This document shows positions 22,955-33,756 of a stretch of 64,000 nucleotides of DNA, piece after piece. Numbering within the stretch: position 1 is the first letter of the stretch; each line of letters starts with the position of its first letter. Location of the stretch: the NCBI GenBank assembly GCA_946406115.1, contig OX291545.1:868001-932000 (forward strand), read 5' to 3'. The notes beneath the pieces are model-generated. The model saw nothing but the letters and a program-made list of their open reading frames with translations, made no database searches and was not told the DNA's origin. A program made the translations under genes and the position numbers. Origin of the DNA: Apoda limacodes (Eukaryota > Arthropoda > Insecta > Lepidoptera > Limacodidae).

Positions 22955-23961
22955 ATCTGGCAAGCCTATACAGATCCCTTATAGGATCACTTGGTTCTCC
23001 GCCCGTCCACCTGTCAAGACCCTTTTTTTCAGGAACGCGTTAAGTTATCAAGCTGAAATTAATATCAAATACTCGGGCCCGCAATCTCTTAGAGCAGTGA
23101 AAAAAACAAACTTATAAGTCAACGCAACCAAAAGATACAACTGTTATGGTGCATATTTTGACGCTCGCAAGGCAGTTAAAACCAATAAAGGAAAAAATCC
23201 GAATACCGTAAATTTATAGTTTTTTTTGTGATTATAAACTTATTTTTTGAAGTTAAACATAAATATAAACTATTTTTATTTATTCTCCACTCAAGTAAAT
23301 GTTGATATTGTTCTAGGTACTTATCTTTTGATTTATTACGTTTACGATATCTGTAGGAGTGAAATCTATAATTTCTTCATCAGAACTCATTTCTAGGTAA
23401 TATTTACTAAAGACAAGGCATTTTTATTTTTGTGTCTGAACTGTCTATGCAGTTGGCTGTTGCAGCCATTACTGCTTCACCGGGCTTTTTTGGGCGAGAC
23501 TCTGAAGGAGCCTCAGCCCATATAGCGCCCAACGCTCAAGGGCTCCCCGCGGGGGAAGCCTCGGCTTGGGTTGTCGCTCTCGGGGGCGTCCCTTCGACCG
23601 GCGCGTGAGTCTCGAACCCGAAGGTGAGTCACCGCCAGGAGGGCAGTTCCCCGTTTGACAAGGCAGTTTTGCAATGAAATGGCACGCTTCTTTTTTCTTT
23701 TTGCAGAGGCGCGCATACAGGTTTTTTTTTACATTATTGCACGCGTGAAATAATGGGTTTCAGTAGTCTTTTATTTAACATATGCTTTAAAGAGTAGCTG
23801 TCCGCATAATTTGTACATACAATAAAGAAGACTTTACGAGCAACTGCATTAGAAATATAATTCCGGTGATAAACGAAGTATTTATATACCTATTCGTTTG
23901 TACAGAACCCTCAAACCTCGGTGCGCAAGTCCGACTAGCACTTTTTCACGGTTTTTTTATT
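22955..23961 (-). repeat. GTGCGAGTCGG-family copy, minus strand, split by an insertion
   Basis: On the minus strand the 5' end lies at about 23961 (AAAAAACCGTG..GTCGGACTTGCGCACC) and the far end near 22955, where the CGTCCACCTGTCAAGACCC block and TCAAGCTGAAATTAATATC match the copy at 50829-51240. The GC-rich retroelement piece at 23430-23725 interrupts it. The copy is therefore older than that insertion. Confidence 0.7.
23430..23725 (-). mobile_element. GC-rich retroelement 3' end, nested
   Basis: From 23451 to 23642 it matches 8653-8826: GTTGGCTGTTGCAGCCATTA, the GGAGCCTCAGCCC block, GGGTTGTCGCTCTCGGGGGC and AAGGTGAGTCACCGCCAGGA. Compared with the first copy it has an extra block of about 20 bases (GGGCTCCCCGCGGGGGAAGC) near 23540. 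Orientation is minus. It sits inside another repeat. Confidence 0.75.
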
Positions 23962-24016
23962 ATTTTTCTTTATAGTATAATAGTTTGAAAACGCAAAATA
24001 AGGTTCCTTGACTTAG
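23962..24016. other. short spacer
   Basis: AT-rich bases between a repeat end and the tandem array; nothing further seen. Confidence 0.4.
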
Positions 24017-24140
24017 TTGTAATACTATCAATAAATTGTAATACTATCAATAAATTGTAATACTATCAATAAATTGTAATACTATCAATAAATTGTAATA
24101 CTATCAATAAATTGTAATACTATCAATAAATTGTAATAAA
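24017..24140. repeat. 19-bp tandem repeat, 6.5 copies
   Basis: The unit TTGTAATACTATCAATAAA is repeated six times without change from 24017 to 24130, then a partial unit TTGTAATAAA. Perfect identity means a recent expansion or continuing slippage, so it should be a length-variable minisatellite. Confidence 0.97.
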
Positions 24141-24915
24141 AAAGGGTCTTTGGTATTCTCCAGTTGAATTTGTGAATATAACCTGCACGGATAACGGCGG
24201 GTTCTCCAGCGTGTGTGGTCGGATCATAAATTTCGTTTAGAGCAGCCAACGTCGGCGGTTGGTCCCAGCCAATAAAGCTCGTTGATCTTCAAATAAGATG
24301 TCCCGCTCTGTAAGCCATCTTTACGAAAACTTTATTTGTGCATTTATGCACATGAACAAATGTTCAAACATCCGTGCCACACTGTGCCTTCAAATATTTG
24401 TACAAATGTTTGAGGCTATGTCATATATAAATGTATCTAGTGCAGTTGTGTTCGATATATTTTCGCTTAATTAGATATATAGTAGGTAAGTGTGGCATAT
24501 AGAAAAAAGTTCAAGTTCCTGTTTAAAGTAAATGGGTAAAAATGTTTTTATGTAATTTAAAATATTTTAATTTGTTAAAAACCGGTTTTTATAATAACGT
24601 TAATAATGATTTCACTAACTTAAAAAATACGTTTTAGTCTTATTGTAGTAATCAGACAAATAGAATACACACACTCTTTTTCTCTCTTATAAATACACAC
24701 AGTCTACAATAGTATAGGTTTATGTACATATACGATAATATCACTTCAGTCTAATGACAAGGCACTGACACCGATACGACACCATTTTTTGATATCATTT
24801 GATACAAGCTTTAAAAGAAAACAGGTATGATTGTTGCAATACACATAAAGAACTTCTTTCTGAAACGTGTTGCCAACAAACGCAAATGGTTACCAAATTT
24901 GAACACCGAATTTCC
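24141..24915. other. no gene seen
   Basis: A moderately GC-rich segment at 24180-24310 (around AACGTCGGCGGTTGG) may be an old repeat. The rest is AT-rich. Confidence 0.4.
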
Positions 24916-25037
24916 TTATTGTTTTCGGTAATTATTTAGACATGGCTCTCTGTCGTACCATGATGTATAGGAGTTTTATTGTTTTCGGTAATTATTTAGA
25001 CATGGCTCTCTGTCGTACCATGATGTATAGGAGTTTT
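24916..25037. repeat. perfect 60-bp tandem duplication
   Basis: Bases 24916-24975 are repeated without a change at 24976-25035, and the match runs two bases further. The unit holds TTTTCGGTAATTATTTAGAC and ATGGCTCTCTGTCGTACCAT. Zero differences point to a very recent event, or to an assembly error at a read junction. Confidence 0.95.
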
Positions 25038-25914
25038 CGCTCCCAGCTAACGTCGGTCAATTTTTCGATGATGACTCCCCTTCAAAAATGACTGCAGTTT
25101 TATTGTTTAAATCAGGTAGGTTTATACCATTATAACCATGTAGGTAAACAATTTATTTATACAAATTTAGGAATCCAATGACAAACCCTGGCCTTTAACC
25201 ATGCTTATTAAATCACTAGCAAAAACCAGAAGACCTCGTGTACAATTTCTTTCCTCGTCCTAATGCACTGCTGAGCATCTGACATATCGTTAAGGTTTTC
25301 CTTATTTTTTGTTAAGAGTGGTTTTCATACTATATTAATGACGAAGCTAACCACTTTGTTTATAAAATAACTGCTGAATTCGTTTCACGCTAGAATATCA
25401 TTACAATATTTCACCAGACCACAGAATAAGGAATAGTGGCCAGACTCTATCACCTGGATTCTAGCATGCATTTGAAATTACCTGCATTTTTGACTTACCT
25501 TTTGTTCTGATGAGACTTCTTCTCTGCTACTGTCATCTGCAACAAAAACCATCATGTCAAAAACCAGAGCAGACTTTTTTCACATATCGAAAGTGATATC
25601 GATACATGGATCCTTAAAAGAATCTCCATCAAGGTTTTTATCAGTTTTTATTCTATTTACGAAATAACAAGCGCTTATTGGACGTTTTGGTGAATTATAT
25701 GTTCCTTCCTACAACACAAAGTGTGTGAGAAATATATACCTACACATAAAACTAACTAAGAATAAAAATCATGACAACCAATAGGATAATTTAGAAGCGT
25801 GAGTCATTTAAATAATGTCTTCGTCCCTTTCAACAATCTATGTATAAAAAGCTAGCTTGAGTTGTGAGTGGTTGCCACGTTAAGCTACAACAAACTTTCA
25901 CATTTAAATAGATA
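25038..25914. other. AT-rich DNA, no gene seen
   Basis: No frame, repeat or RNA that I can support. Confidence 0.45.
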
Positions 25915-26545
25915 AGTAGATATATTCTTTATTGCACACCCAATATAAAAAACAAGTAAATTGAAAGTACTTAATAGCTGAACATACAGTATACAAAATG
26001 GTGGTCTTATCGCTTATAAACGATTTCTGCCAAACAACCTTTGGGTAGACAGAAAATTAATATAGAAAAAAGGTAGGTGATGCATAAAAAAAAATTATGT
26101 TTACAAAACATACATGATATTTTTAATTATAGTTAATAGTCAATTATAGTTAATACTGCTATAGTATATAAATATAAAAAACTACATATACAATAAACAC
26201 GATACGATATTCTTACAGATGTTATACATAATACATAAAAACACATATCTACATACGACTATATTTGCTAAGATACTTATTACAATGTAATTATTGCAGA
26301 AAATCACTGAAATTAAGTTTTATTTGATTCCTGAATATATTGATAGATTGAGCTTTTTATATGATTATATAATCTGTGGTAACGGTATTTTATTGCATGT
26401 TCTGTAAATGAATTTGCATAAAAACTAGTGAAATGGGTTGGTAATTTGAAGAGGAGATGAGTGGAAGGGCGGAGGAGGGGTAAGAAATGCATATAAATTG
26501 AAATAGCTGCTTTAAGTAGAGGAGTTAACGGATTGAACAAAATAC
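25915..26545 (-). mobile_element. 5'-truncated LINE, minus strand
   Basis: On the minus strand the 3' end reads GTGTGCAATAAAGAATATAT (about 25922-25941), preceded by CGATAAGACCACCATTTTG (25995-26014) and GTCTACCCAAAGGTTGTTTG (about 26030-26050). I know these words from a widespread lepidopteran LINE 3' UTR. Further upstream a 75-codon frame (26540-26313) with LFKLPTHFTSFYANSFTEHA resembles the last part of a reverse-transcriptase ORF. The AT-rich middle is of unclear origin, so the two parts could be separate insertions. Confidence 0.55.
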
Positions 26546-26750
26546 TGTACAGGAGACATAGAATAAGAATATTAGGAATAATCTGTGATATTAGTAAGGA
26601 TTAGGAAAAAACCAATGAGCCAGTCCGGCTTCAAAAGCTGTAAAGAAAAACTACGTACCTATAAGAATATTTTTCTTTTTTATCATTTAAATCCGAGATT
26701 TTTTTTATTTTGCTAATGATTGTTTAATATATGTATAAAAATGAGTGGTG
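26546..26750. other. AT-rich spacer
   Basis: Nothing recognised apart from an ATAAAAATGAG context just before the 16-bp array. Confidence 0.4.
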
Positions 26751-26814
26751 TTCCACGTGAGTTTTGGTCGAAATGCGTATTCGTCGACATGCGTGTCAGT
26801 CCACATGCGTTTTG
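26751..26814. repeat. four diverged 16-bp tandem units
   Basis: Units start at 26751, 26767, 26783 and 26799. Units 2-4 share a GTCSAMATGCGT core; unit 1 reads TTCCACGTGAGTTTTG. Unit 1 contains CACGTG, unit 4 CACATG, and units 2-4 ATGCGT. Conserved core with varied tail is what a cluster of factor-binding sites would look like, but slippage and decay also explain it. Confidence 0.75.
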
Positions 26815-27403
26815 CTCATTTTGTGTCTTTGCGAGTGAGCGGTTTATACGAGACGAGTACGTGCATTATGAACAGATTGTGTTATAATATATTGTAAATA
26901 ATTGAAAAAATCTGGTGAATATTATTTGCATGAAATACAATCTTAAGTTCTACTAGTAAAATAAACACCTATCTAGCTATCGTAAAGAATCTAACTATTT
27001 ATACACTTTTTATACAACTGAACGGTTCTATACACTCTACTTTCTCCTTTGGTTGAGGGAGCGATTAAAAAACGAGACGTTTTAAAGACGCGCGATTTAA
27101 AATAGAAAATTTTCTAAATCTCAGTAAAACATTACCAACCAAAAGCACTACCATCACTTATTACATAAAAAACATATAGAAAACTTGAGAAAGAAATCCA
27201 ATTTTTGCGTAAAGAACTCTAAATCTAAATAGTGTTTTTTATTTATATGTATCCCTGAGGGTCCCAAAGCGACCGTTACAAAAAGTGTCCTGACAAAGTC
27301 AACCTCTACACCACCCCTAGCCAATGTTGCCCGACCAACAAAGAGTATTATTAAATAATAACTATACTGAAAGGAACAACCAAATAAACTGGGTGCAGAT
27401 TAT
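26815..27403. other. no gene seen
   Basis: AT-rich DNA. A segment at 27245-27345 is less AT-rich and contains CCCCTAGCCAATGTTGCCC, without an open frame of note. Confidence 0.4.
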
Positions 27404-27586
27404 TAGGTAAGGTTACATGGAAAATATCTAAATTATTTAGTCGGAAAACGACGTTGCTACGATCGCTATCACGTCGCTGAGCTCACTTGTCTAAGTGCCT
27501 CTGATGTCTCTAAATCCAGCGGCGCGTTCGCCGACCTCGAAACCATGCTACCTCAACTTCACGGTCGCGCATTGCTCTTATTATGA
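27404..27586 (+). other. GC-rich open stretch, possible exon or repeat
   Basis: One plus-strand frame is open from about 27404 to a TGA at 27584-27586. Its second half is GC-rich and coding-like (ELTCLSASDVSKSSGAFADL). The frame has no ATG near the start; an acceptor-like TTATTTAG precedes 27441. I recognise no domain. It may equally be the GC-rich end of a transposon. Confidence 0.25.
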
Positions 27587-29417
27587 CTGAATGCTGTAAT
27601 TTTGCGAAATTGTTAAGTTTTTCTTGAGCTGTAACTAAGTATTCGTACGGAACGTTCCATTTCGTATTCGTTCCAATGTGTATTTTTAGACAATTGTGAG
27701 GTGAAAGTCAGGACATCAAAGAGTTAGGACTGTTGGTTTTAAAATAATATTTAGAGTTTCATTTCAAAGTACATAATAATTTCAATTAGATTGTTTAGCT
27801 ATAATCCAACCATTATTGTTCTCGACACTCGGGTTTGTATGCTAGATAGTAAATAATAGATTTTAGGAAATACGTTAATTTATGTTTTATGTATTAGGTT
27901 TAACATAAACTGTAAAAGAAAGTGGTAATATATTATTATTATATATCAGCATGGGTAGAAAAATTTAAGGTGGGGCGTGGAATCCCGTCTTGTACATGTA
28001 TGTATTTATATGTCTTTGGTTACAAACTTACTATAGAGCTAGGTTACCTTACTTGGGGCAATAACAACGTAGGTACGTGTGCATTTTCCTATCAAATTAC
28101 CGACTTCGATTCTTTGAGCGATTACTTTTGCCTCTTCCAGTCAATTCGGTCGGAAGTACAAATTTAAACAAAATATGGCGTGTGTTTTGTGTTATGACAC
28201 ATACTTAAATGCATTATACATATATGTCAGAACAGGAAATGTTACAGTTTTACTCTGCTAATACATACCTAGTCGTAAAGGTGAAAGTTTAAAAGGTGGT
28301 TACTCAATCACATTGTAACCACCGAATAAATCGAATTCAAATAGTATAAGAAATATTACGCAGACCTTTGTATGCTGGTACCAACAAGAATACCCGCCTG
28401 GTGTTGAGTGGTCCGTAGGGGAAACCATTGACATAGAGAATGGATAATGCATTTCCTAGCCATCTGTGAATCTGTGAATAGTGAATAGAAGTAAATATGT
28501 CGAATGTGAGTAAACAAGACAAAGCGATTTGACAGTATTCGAATATTTTTGTGAGGCTATTGCGGAGCCCATATTTCAGATTACAGACCTCAAAATCTAT
28601 GAGGAAAACTATATATATGCAGGAGAACCATGCAGGTTCTCTTAGTATCATAAGTTGTAAGAATTAACTATTTTCGATTCATTACCAACAAGTATATTTT
28701 TATTGATTTATTGGGAGTGTGATAACATTTTGTTCAAAAGGTCAGAAACAGAAATAGATGTCACTAGTCCACATAAGGGAAGTCTCAGACGACCATTAAC
28801 ATATACGAATGAAAATAGTAAAAATGAATAAAAGTTTTAGAGTATGTTCACCCCAACTGTAGCGCTCGTGACACGATCATCATGTCCAAACACGATCACA
28901 CCTACGTCTTAAGTTACCAGTCCCAATTTCGTAATAAATGATCTTTTTCATAAGCGCATAAGCCACAATTCACTGTATACCATAAACAGCAATTTGATCT
29001 TTGCAAATAAGTGAGGCGGTCAATTGCGGAGCGTACCAATTTTTGGAGATTGCGGAAATAAACATAAAGTGGGCACGTAATCTAAGCACCATGCTGCATA
29101 CAAATAATCTAAATTTAAATTCATGTAGGTAGTACGTATAAACTCCAGTTACGGATACTTTATTTGGAGAGCGTGGTAAAACATAGTATTTTATTTTTTT
29201 CTGTGTAAGTACCCGACATCATATTTTGTAATAAAATGCGGTAAATTACGCATTGCGCTTAAATCTCAGCCCACTTCTTTCTAAATTAACATATAAGAAT
29301 GTTTACAAAAATTTAGGTTGTAAAATATATTGTCCGCTCATTAAAATTTCAAGTCTTTTAAACTTGCATTTTTTGACAACATTTTTTGTGAAATAGGTTT
29401 TATCTATTGAATAATTT
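27587..29417. other. AT-rich DNA, no gene supported
   Basis: A 104-codon minus-strand frame (28651-28337) is the longest thing here. It starts from a plausible ATG and has hydrophobic stretches, but no motif and no splice context, and I do not call it. Confidence 0.35.
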
Positions 29418-29450
29418 ACATATATGTATATATATATATACATATTATGA
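29418..29450. repeat. TA-rich self-complementary microsatellite
   Basis: ACATATATGTATATATATAT and following bases form an imperfect palindrome of TA repeats. Confidence 0.8.
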
Positions 29451-29660
29451 GATGATCTGTTTATATCACATACCTATATAAACTATTTTTATTACATACC
29501 TATCTAAACATATAAAAGCATTAAAGCACACATGTATAACTTTTTACTATTTTTCTCTACAAAAGGATAACGTCTTATAAATTAAGCATTAAAGTTAACC
29601 CTTATATATTTATTTTACGATTATAATTGTAATATAAATATCTTAGGGTTAATAGAAAAT

Positions 29661-29867
29661 GTGCAGCTGTGTGCAACATTCGTAGATAAGGTTTATGGTC
29701 CAAGTTCAACGCTCGGCGCGATAGGCCGTGTGTCGTCGGCTGTACTACTACTCGCTCAGCTTACATCCGCCATTGCACTTTTAAGGCAGTCGCTCATTAC
29801 GAGTATATGCACCAACCGCACTGAAAGAGTCGGTACGTTCTATGAAATATTATACCTTGCCAACTAG
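29661..29867. other. CpG-richer segment, role unknown
   Basis: The segment between 29695 and 29835 is richer in G+C than its flanks and open in one plus frame (29661-29867). No motif, splice pair or promoter element is convincing. It ends where the SINE head begins. Confidence 0.25.
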
Positions 29868-29960
29868 GCGGCTCTGTGGCTCAATTGGTAATAGTTCCTA
29901 CTGACTGCCGATCCAAAGGGGTGCGGGTTCGATCCCAATACAGGTCAAACATTACATTCA
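29868..29960 (+). mobile_element. tRNA-derived SINE head, plus strand
   Basis: Contains RNA polymerase III promoter elements of a tRNA-derived SINE: an A box TGGCTCAATTGG (29877-29888) and a B box GGTTCGATCCC (29926-29936), 37 bases apart. The acceptor-stem halves do not pair and no intact anticodon stem is evident, so it is not a working tRNA. The bases after the B box (CAGGTCAAACATTACATTC) are the start of the SINE body. The 3' limit is uncertain. Confidence 0.75.
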
Positions 29961-31823
29961 CGACTAGATTTTTTGTACACATTATCTCATATCTCCTGGA
30001 TTTTTGAAACAATTTGCATGATCTTTTTTGTAGTAGGAAGATTTACCTCCGAGTATTATTAAACACTTATGTTCATAAGATCTAGAGTTACATAAGGCTT
30101 TGATAGATGATAGATTGTTATGTAGACAGTTAAGGAGTACAGATTCTATGGTTTAGGGGCGAGGTACCTAAAATAGCATTAAATTTTTTCCGTGTATCTG
30201 ATTGAAAGTAAGAGAAACGAGCTATAGCTATGAGTTATCTGAAATAAATCATGCACAATTTCAGTATAGCGTTATATATATATTACTCTCGTTAAAATTG
30301 AATCAAAAGATGCCATCACAGCAACAAATAACAGAGCGGCATGCGACCGACAAAAAGTCGGAATATTTCCACGTTTTACCAAGACGCGTGTCGGAGCGAT
30401 CGTCGCGTCGCACGTCCAACCCAGCCCTAATGACCACTGTAATCAATTTCTGTCCGCCCAGATGATCTTTTCATACGCTCCCTTTTTCTTATATTTAATT
30501 TCGGACCTTAATTAAGTTACAATAAATAATATTTTTATCATAATCATTAATATCATTGACCATAAAATTATTGACTTAAAATAACTGTAAATATTTAAGT
30601 GTCGAATAATACTATATCAAAAATTATCTCAGATATCTTGCAAATACTAAAATTTATGTATTTCCACATGCACTTAACTAACTTACTTTCGGACGCAACT
30701 TTTATTTTCTCTCAAATTGACCTTAATTTGTGATTTATAAATTAATTTATTCATCAGCATTATATGTATTGAGTTTAAAAATACATAAAATTAGTATTGA
30801 AATTGCAAGCACACGAAGAATTTTATCTTAATAGTGGTTAAAAATATTTTGCCATTAAGTCATGTACATAGATGATTCGGTGAGGCATTACAAAAAGTAA
30901 GAAAATGACATTAATCATTTGGGATATAATCTTTGTCAACATTAAAATCGTCAATATCTTAATTCACTTCCTTACTTAAATCATTAATTCGTGGAAGGGT
31001 GCGAAGATGGTCTCTTCTTGCTAAGACAGCATTATTGCATAAACAGCGCTGCGCATATATATTTTTTTGAGAAGATTCCAAGTAAGCGTTTAACGAGACA
31101 CTAGGTAGGTTTATGCGGCCAATTTGTTTAACATGGCAGCTTTAACAGATCCAAGGGCTTTTTGAAGATCTTCTTATTCAAGTTTTTTTAGGCCCTAGAT
31201 CCTGAAGTACGTTAATATGAGCGCACCATTTTTATTTAAACTGGACTTGTAACATAAAAAATATCCTGAAAAAAAAATAAGGTAACAAAAGTAAGGTAAG
31301 GTAAAAAAATCTCAAAATATTTAACCCTAAAGTAGCCTCGGGATAGCCAAGTAGCCCTATTTTACTTAATAACTTTTATGGATTCTTATAAATTTTGCCA
31401 CACAGATACCATGGGTTCTTTTGCGGGAAAAACCATAGGGCACAGCTAGTCCTTTATAAAGCCTGTCAATTTAATCCAGAATTAGAGACGTTTAAAACAG
31501 AAACGTTCACGACAAATGTACAACGCGTGATAAAATGCAATCAGCTTAGCTTTCGGTACGCGCCGCCAAAAGAGCTTAAAAGCTTCCGACGATAGGCACA
31601 AAAAGTCAACATATCAGTTCAGTATCTGCACAAAGTTGTTTTTTATATTAAATAAGTAAACCGTAAAATAGCCGTATTTTTTAAGTTCAGTGGACTAAAT
31701 CTCACGTAGGGATTTTTTCTTAAGAAACAATGTAAAATTGCAAGAAAAATGGGTTTGATAAGGTAAAACATGTTTTTTTTCTAAAATATTACTAAAGGTA
31801 GGTTTACATATTGTTTATTAAGA
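29961..31823. other. mostly AT-rich DNA, no gene supported
   Basis: The first part may be SINE body. A GC-rich patch at 30330-30440 has an open frame starting at an ATG at 30310 and ending at 30465 (51 codons, Arg/Ser-rich), with CCGAC-AAAAA-GTCGG as a small hairpin; I recognise no protein. A second patch at 31390-31600 is open in one frame but shows no motif. Confidence 0.35.
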
Positions 31824-31921
31824 GCGGTAAGGAGAATATTACAAACGAGAGGCTACTCAGAAGCCTAACGTCGAAGGCCGAAGGCTTTAATTACTCGAGT
31901 TTGTAATTTTCGTACCGCGCG
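31824..31921. repeat. imperfect inverted repeat, about 27-bp arms
   Basis: GCGGTAAGG..ATTACAAACGAG on the left (31824-31850) faces CTCGAGTTTGTAAT..TACCGC on the right (31892-31919), around a GC-richer loop with GAAGGCCGAAGGC. This is hairpin-like and could be a small MITE. Confidence 0.6.
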
Positions 31922-31930
31922 TGTTACACA

Positions 31931-31988
31931 CAACGTTTTTCGTCACGTTTGCGAGTAAATAAATAAAAATATGAGACGAAAAACGTTG
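31931..31988. repeat. perfect 14-bp inverted repeat
   Basis: CAACGTTTTTCGTC (31931-31944) and its reverse complement (31975-31988), loop 30 bases. It directly follows the previous inverted repeat and may belong to the same element. Confidence 0.85.
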
Positions 31989-32559
31989 AATACATACTTA
32001 AATTTACTTTACAATATAAAAATAAAAGGTTTTTGAAGTTAACTTTGTATGTATATATTTATTGTCAGGAGCTTCATTAATTTTTTTTTTCTACATTTGC
32101 TCTCGTAAGAACCTACCTACCTTCGATTTTTTGCTCACATACAAACCCATCTGACTTCGTTTTCAAAAATGCTGTTATTTTATGTACTGTTCGATATTGA
32201 TGGAATTTTTAGACTTGAGAATGCTCTGAAGCAAAGAGTAAATTGCCCTTAGGGTTTGTATTTTTCGGCAATTTCCCCATAGAAAGCTAAAAGGACATTC
32301 TCTGAAAACAAACACGTTTTCTTGTTTTTCCAGGTGATATAAGTGGCGTATGCGGCTTATTACCTAGGTTGCTTGTCTTTAGGCTTCGGTGGTATCAGGT
32401 TCATATTTATTTCTTGAGCCCAATTACCAATATTTAGCGGTGTCGCATTTATAATGAACTCATTTCACGACGAAGACCTTTTTTATTTCTTTTGTAAGTT
32501 CTAAGAAACTCAGCAAAATAAAAATGGTAGAAAAAGAAGTGTTACCATCTAGCAATATC
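31989..32559. other. no gene seen
   Basis: AT-rich DNA without recognisable features. Confidence 0.4.
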
Positions 32560-32705
32560 TAAAGTCTTTATGAATGTAAAAGTTTTGGCTAAAGTTAAAA
32601 CTTTTTGGTCGCTAGTGTTGTTATAAGTTCACACCTTTTCAATATGGCGACTATAGTTTTTGATTTTTGACCACCGGGTGAGAAAAATTTGTTGCACTGT
32701 AATTG
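32560..32705 (+). repeat. ATATGGCGAC repeat, plus-strand copy
   Basis: The block GTTATAAGTTCACACCTTTTC, ATATGGCGAC, TTTTTGATTTTTGACC and GGGT..GAAAAATTT is repeated in the opposite orientation at 40055-40195 with substitutions and small gaps. It is a dispersed repeat of unknown class. Confidence 0.7.
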
Positions 32706-33756
32706 CTCGCTTGGCGCGTAGTTCATATCTTAAACCACAGATGGCACTTTTGTACATACTTGATAGCAAATAGATAAAACAAATACAAGTAGAGCGCGCG
32801 AAGTGCGTTCAATGACGTAATCAATCATATCGCCTGTGGGTTTTATAAATTCTCGTTTCTCCTTGAGAAAAAAAATTACAAAATAAAAGCCCATGGGAGT
32901 AATTAAGGTCTTAGCATGCAATGAAACTGTTTAGGTGTAAGTGCAATGAAATGTAGGTACCTTCTACTATCTCGATTATGCTAGAACGCCGCAAAGTAGC
33001 AACAAAAATAAATCTAACGCAATTAAGCAAAGATGTTAATCTGTTTGTATGTACACCAAAAATTCGCATTGTGAAAAATCTTACGTGAGATTAGGGGCGG
33101 TCCCCCAATCTCACGTCATTTCGCCAAGGGGGGAGGAGGGTCCAAAAATCTCCTTCTGCTTATACTCTGAACAAAAAAATATAAAAATGTAGGTATCTGC
33201 CATATAATGCCTTCCGTGCGTGCAAATCCAACATGTTCTTGGCCGGTAATCAGTAAATTAAGTTTAACAAACAGACAGTTTTTCTATTGCAAATACATAT
33301 TAAATTTACCGTGAGCATCCGTGATTCAAAGATTGAATTTGCGCGAGGACATTGCTCTTTTAGCGTTATCATGATTTTTGAGGTCACCGGCCGTAATTTT
33401 TTTAGTAATAAACCACGGAATCCGGTTCTGTTGCTTACGAATAAGTCCTTTCTGTTAAACTTCTTACAATTTACGTATAATTATTTTCACGTGCACTTGC
33501 TCAACACTGATCGAAGAAATTCTTGGCTATTTGTGGTCAGCGATCTAGGTTGATTTAATATGAAAAAAAGAACATTTGTAACTTACTAACATCCCTGTCT
33601 CTGCGTGTCGTTTGACTAATACAGCCATTCAATACACGCCTAGTACACAGATTATATAATACTATACTAGTACCTAGTATATTTTTACCCAGAGTTGTAC
33701 ATTATTTCCCATACACACTTTAATGCTGAGAAACCTTTATGCCAAAGGATATTATG
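32706..33756. other. AT-rich DNA with one hairpin, no gene seen
   Basis: Holds the hairpin at 33083-33116. An 88-codon plus frame (33287-33553) has no motif and ordinary AT-rich codons, so I do not call it. Confidence 0.4.
33083..33116. repeat. ACGTGAGATT hairpin
   Basis: ACGTGAGATTAGGGG and CCCCCAATCTCACGT pair with one mismatch and one extra base around a very short loop. A purine-rich GGGGGGAGGAGGG run follows at 33127-33139. Hairpins of this type are dispersed in Lepidoptera in my experience; only this one is clear here. Confidence 0.75.

Noticed and set aside
24017..24140. CRISPR-like array
   Set aside because: Units are directly adjacent with no spacers, and the DNA is from an animal nucleus. 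It is a minisatellite.
25507..25530. CTGATGAG word, like a hammerhead ribozyme core
   Set aside because: No GAAA partner and no stems at the needed positions.
26313..26540. Independent minus-strand gene of 75 codons
   Set aside because: Position upstream of a LINE 3' UTR and its sequence type fit the end of a LINE ORF better.
28337..28651. 104-codon minus-strand frame, perhaps a membrane receptor piece
   Set aside because: It has hydrophobic stretches but no family motif, no splice context and no composition shift.
29868..29945. tRNA gene
   Set aside because: A and B boxes are present but the acceptor and anticodon stems do not form; it is a SINE head.
33287..33553. 88-codon plus-strand frame
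   Set aside because: Ordinary composition, no motif, no splice or promoter context.
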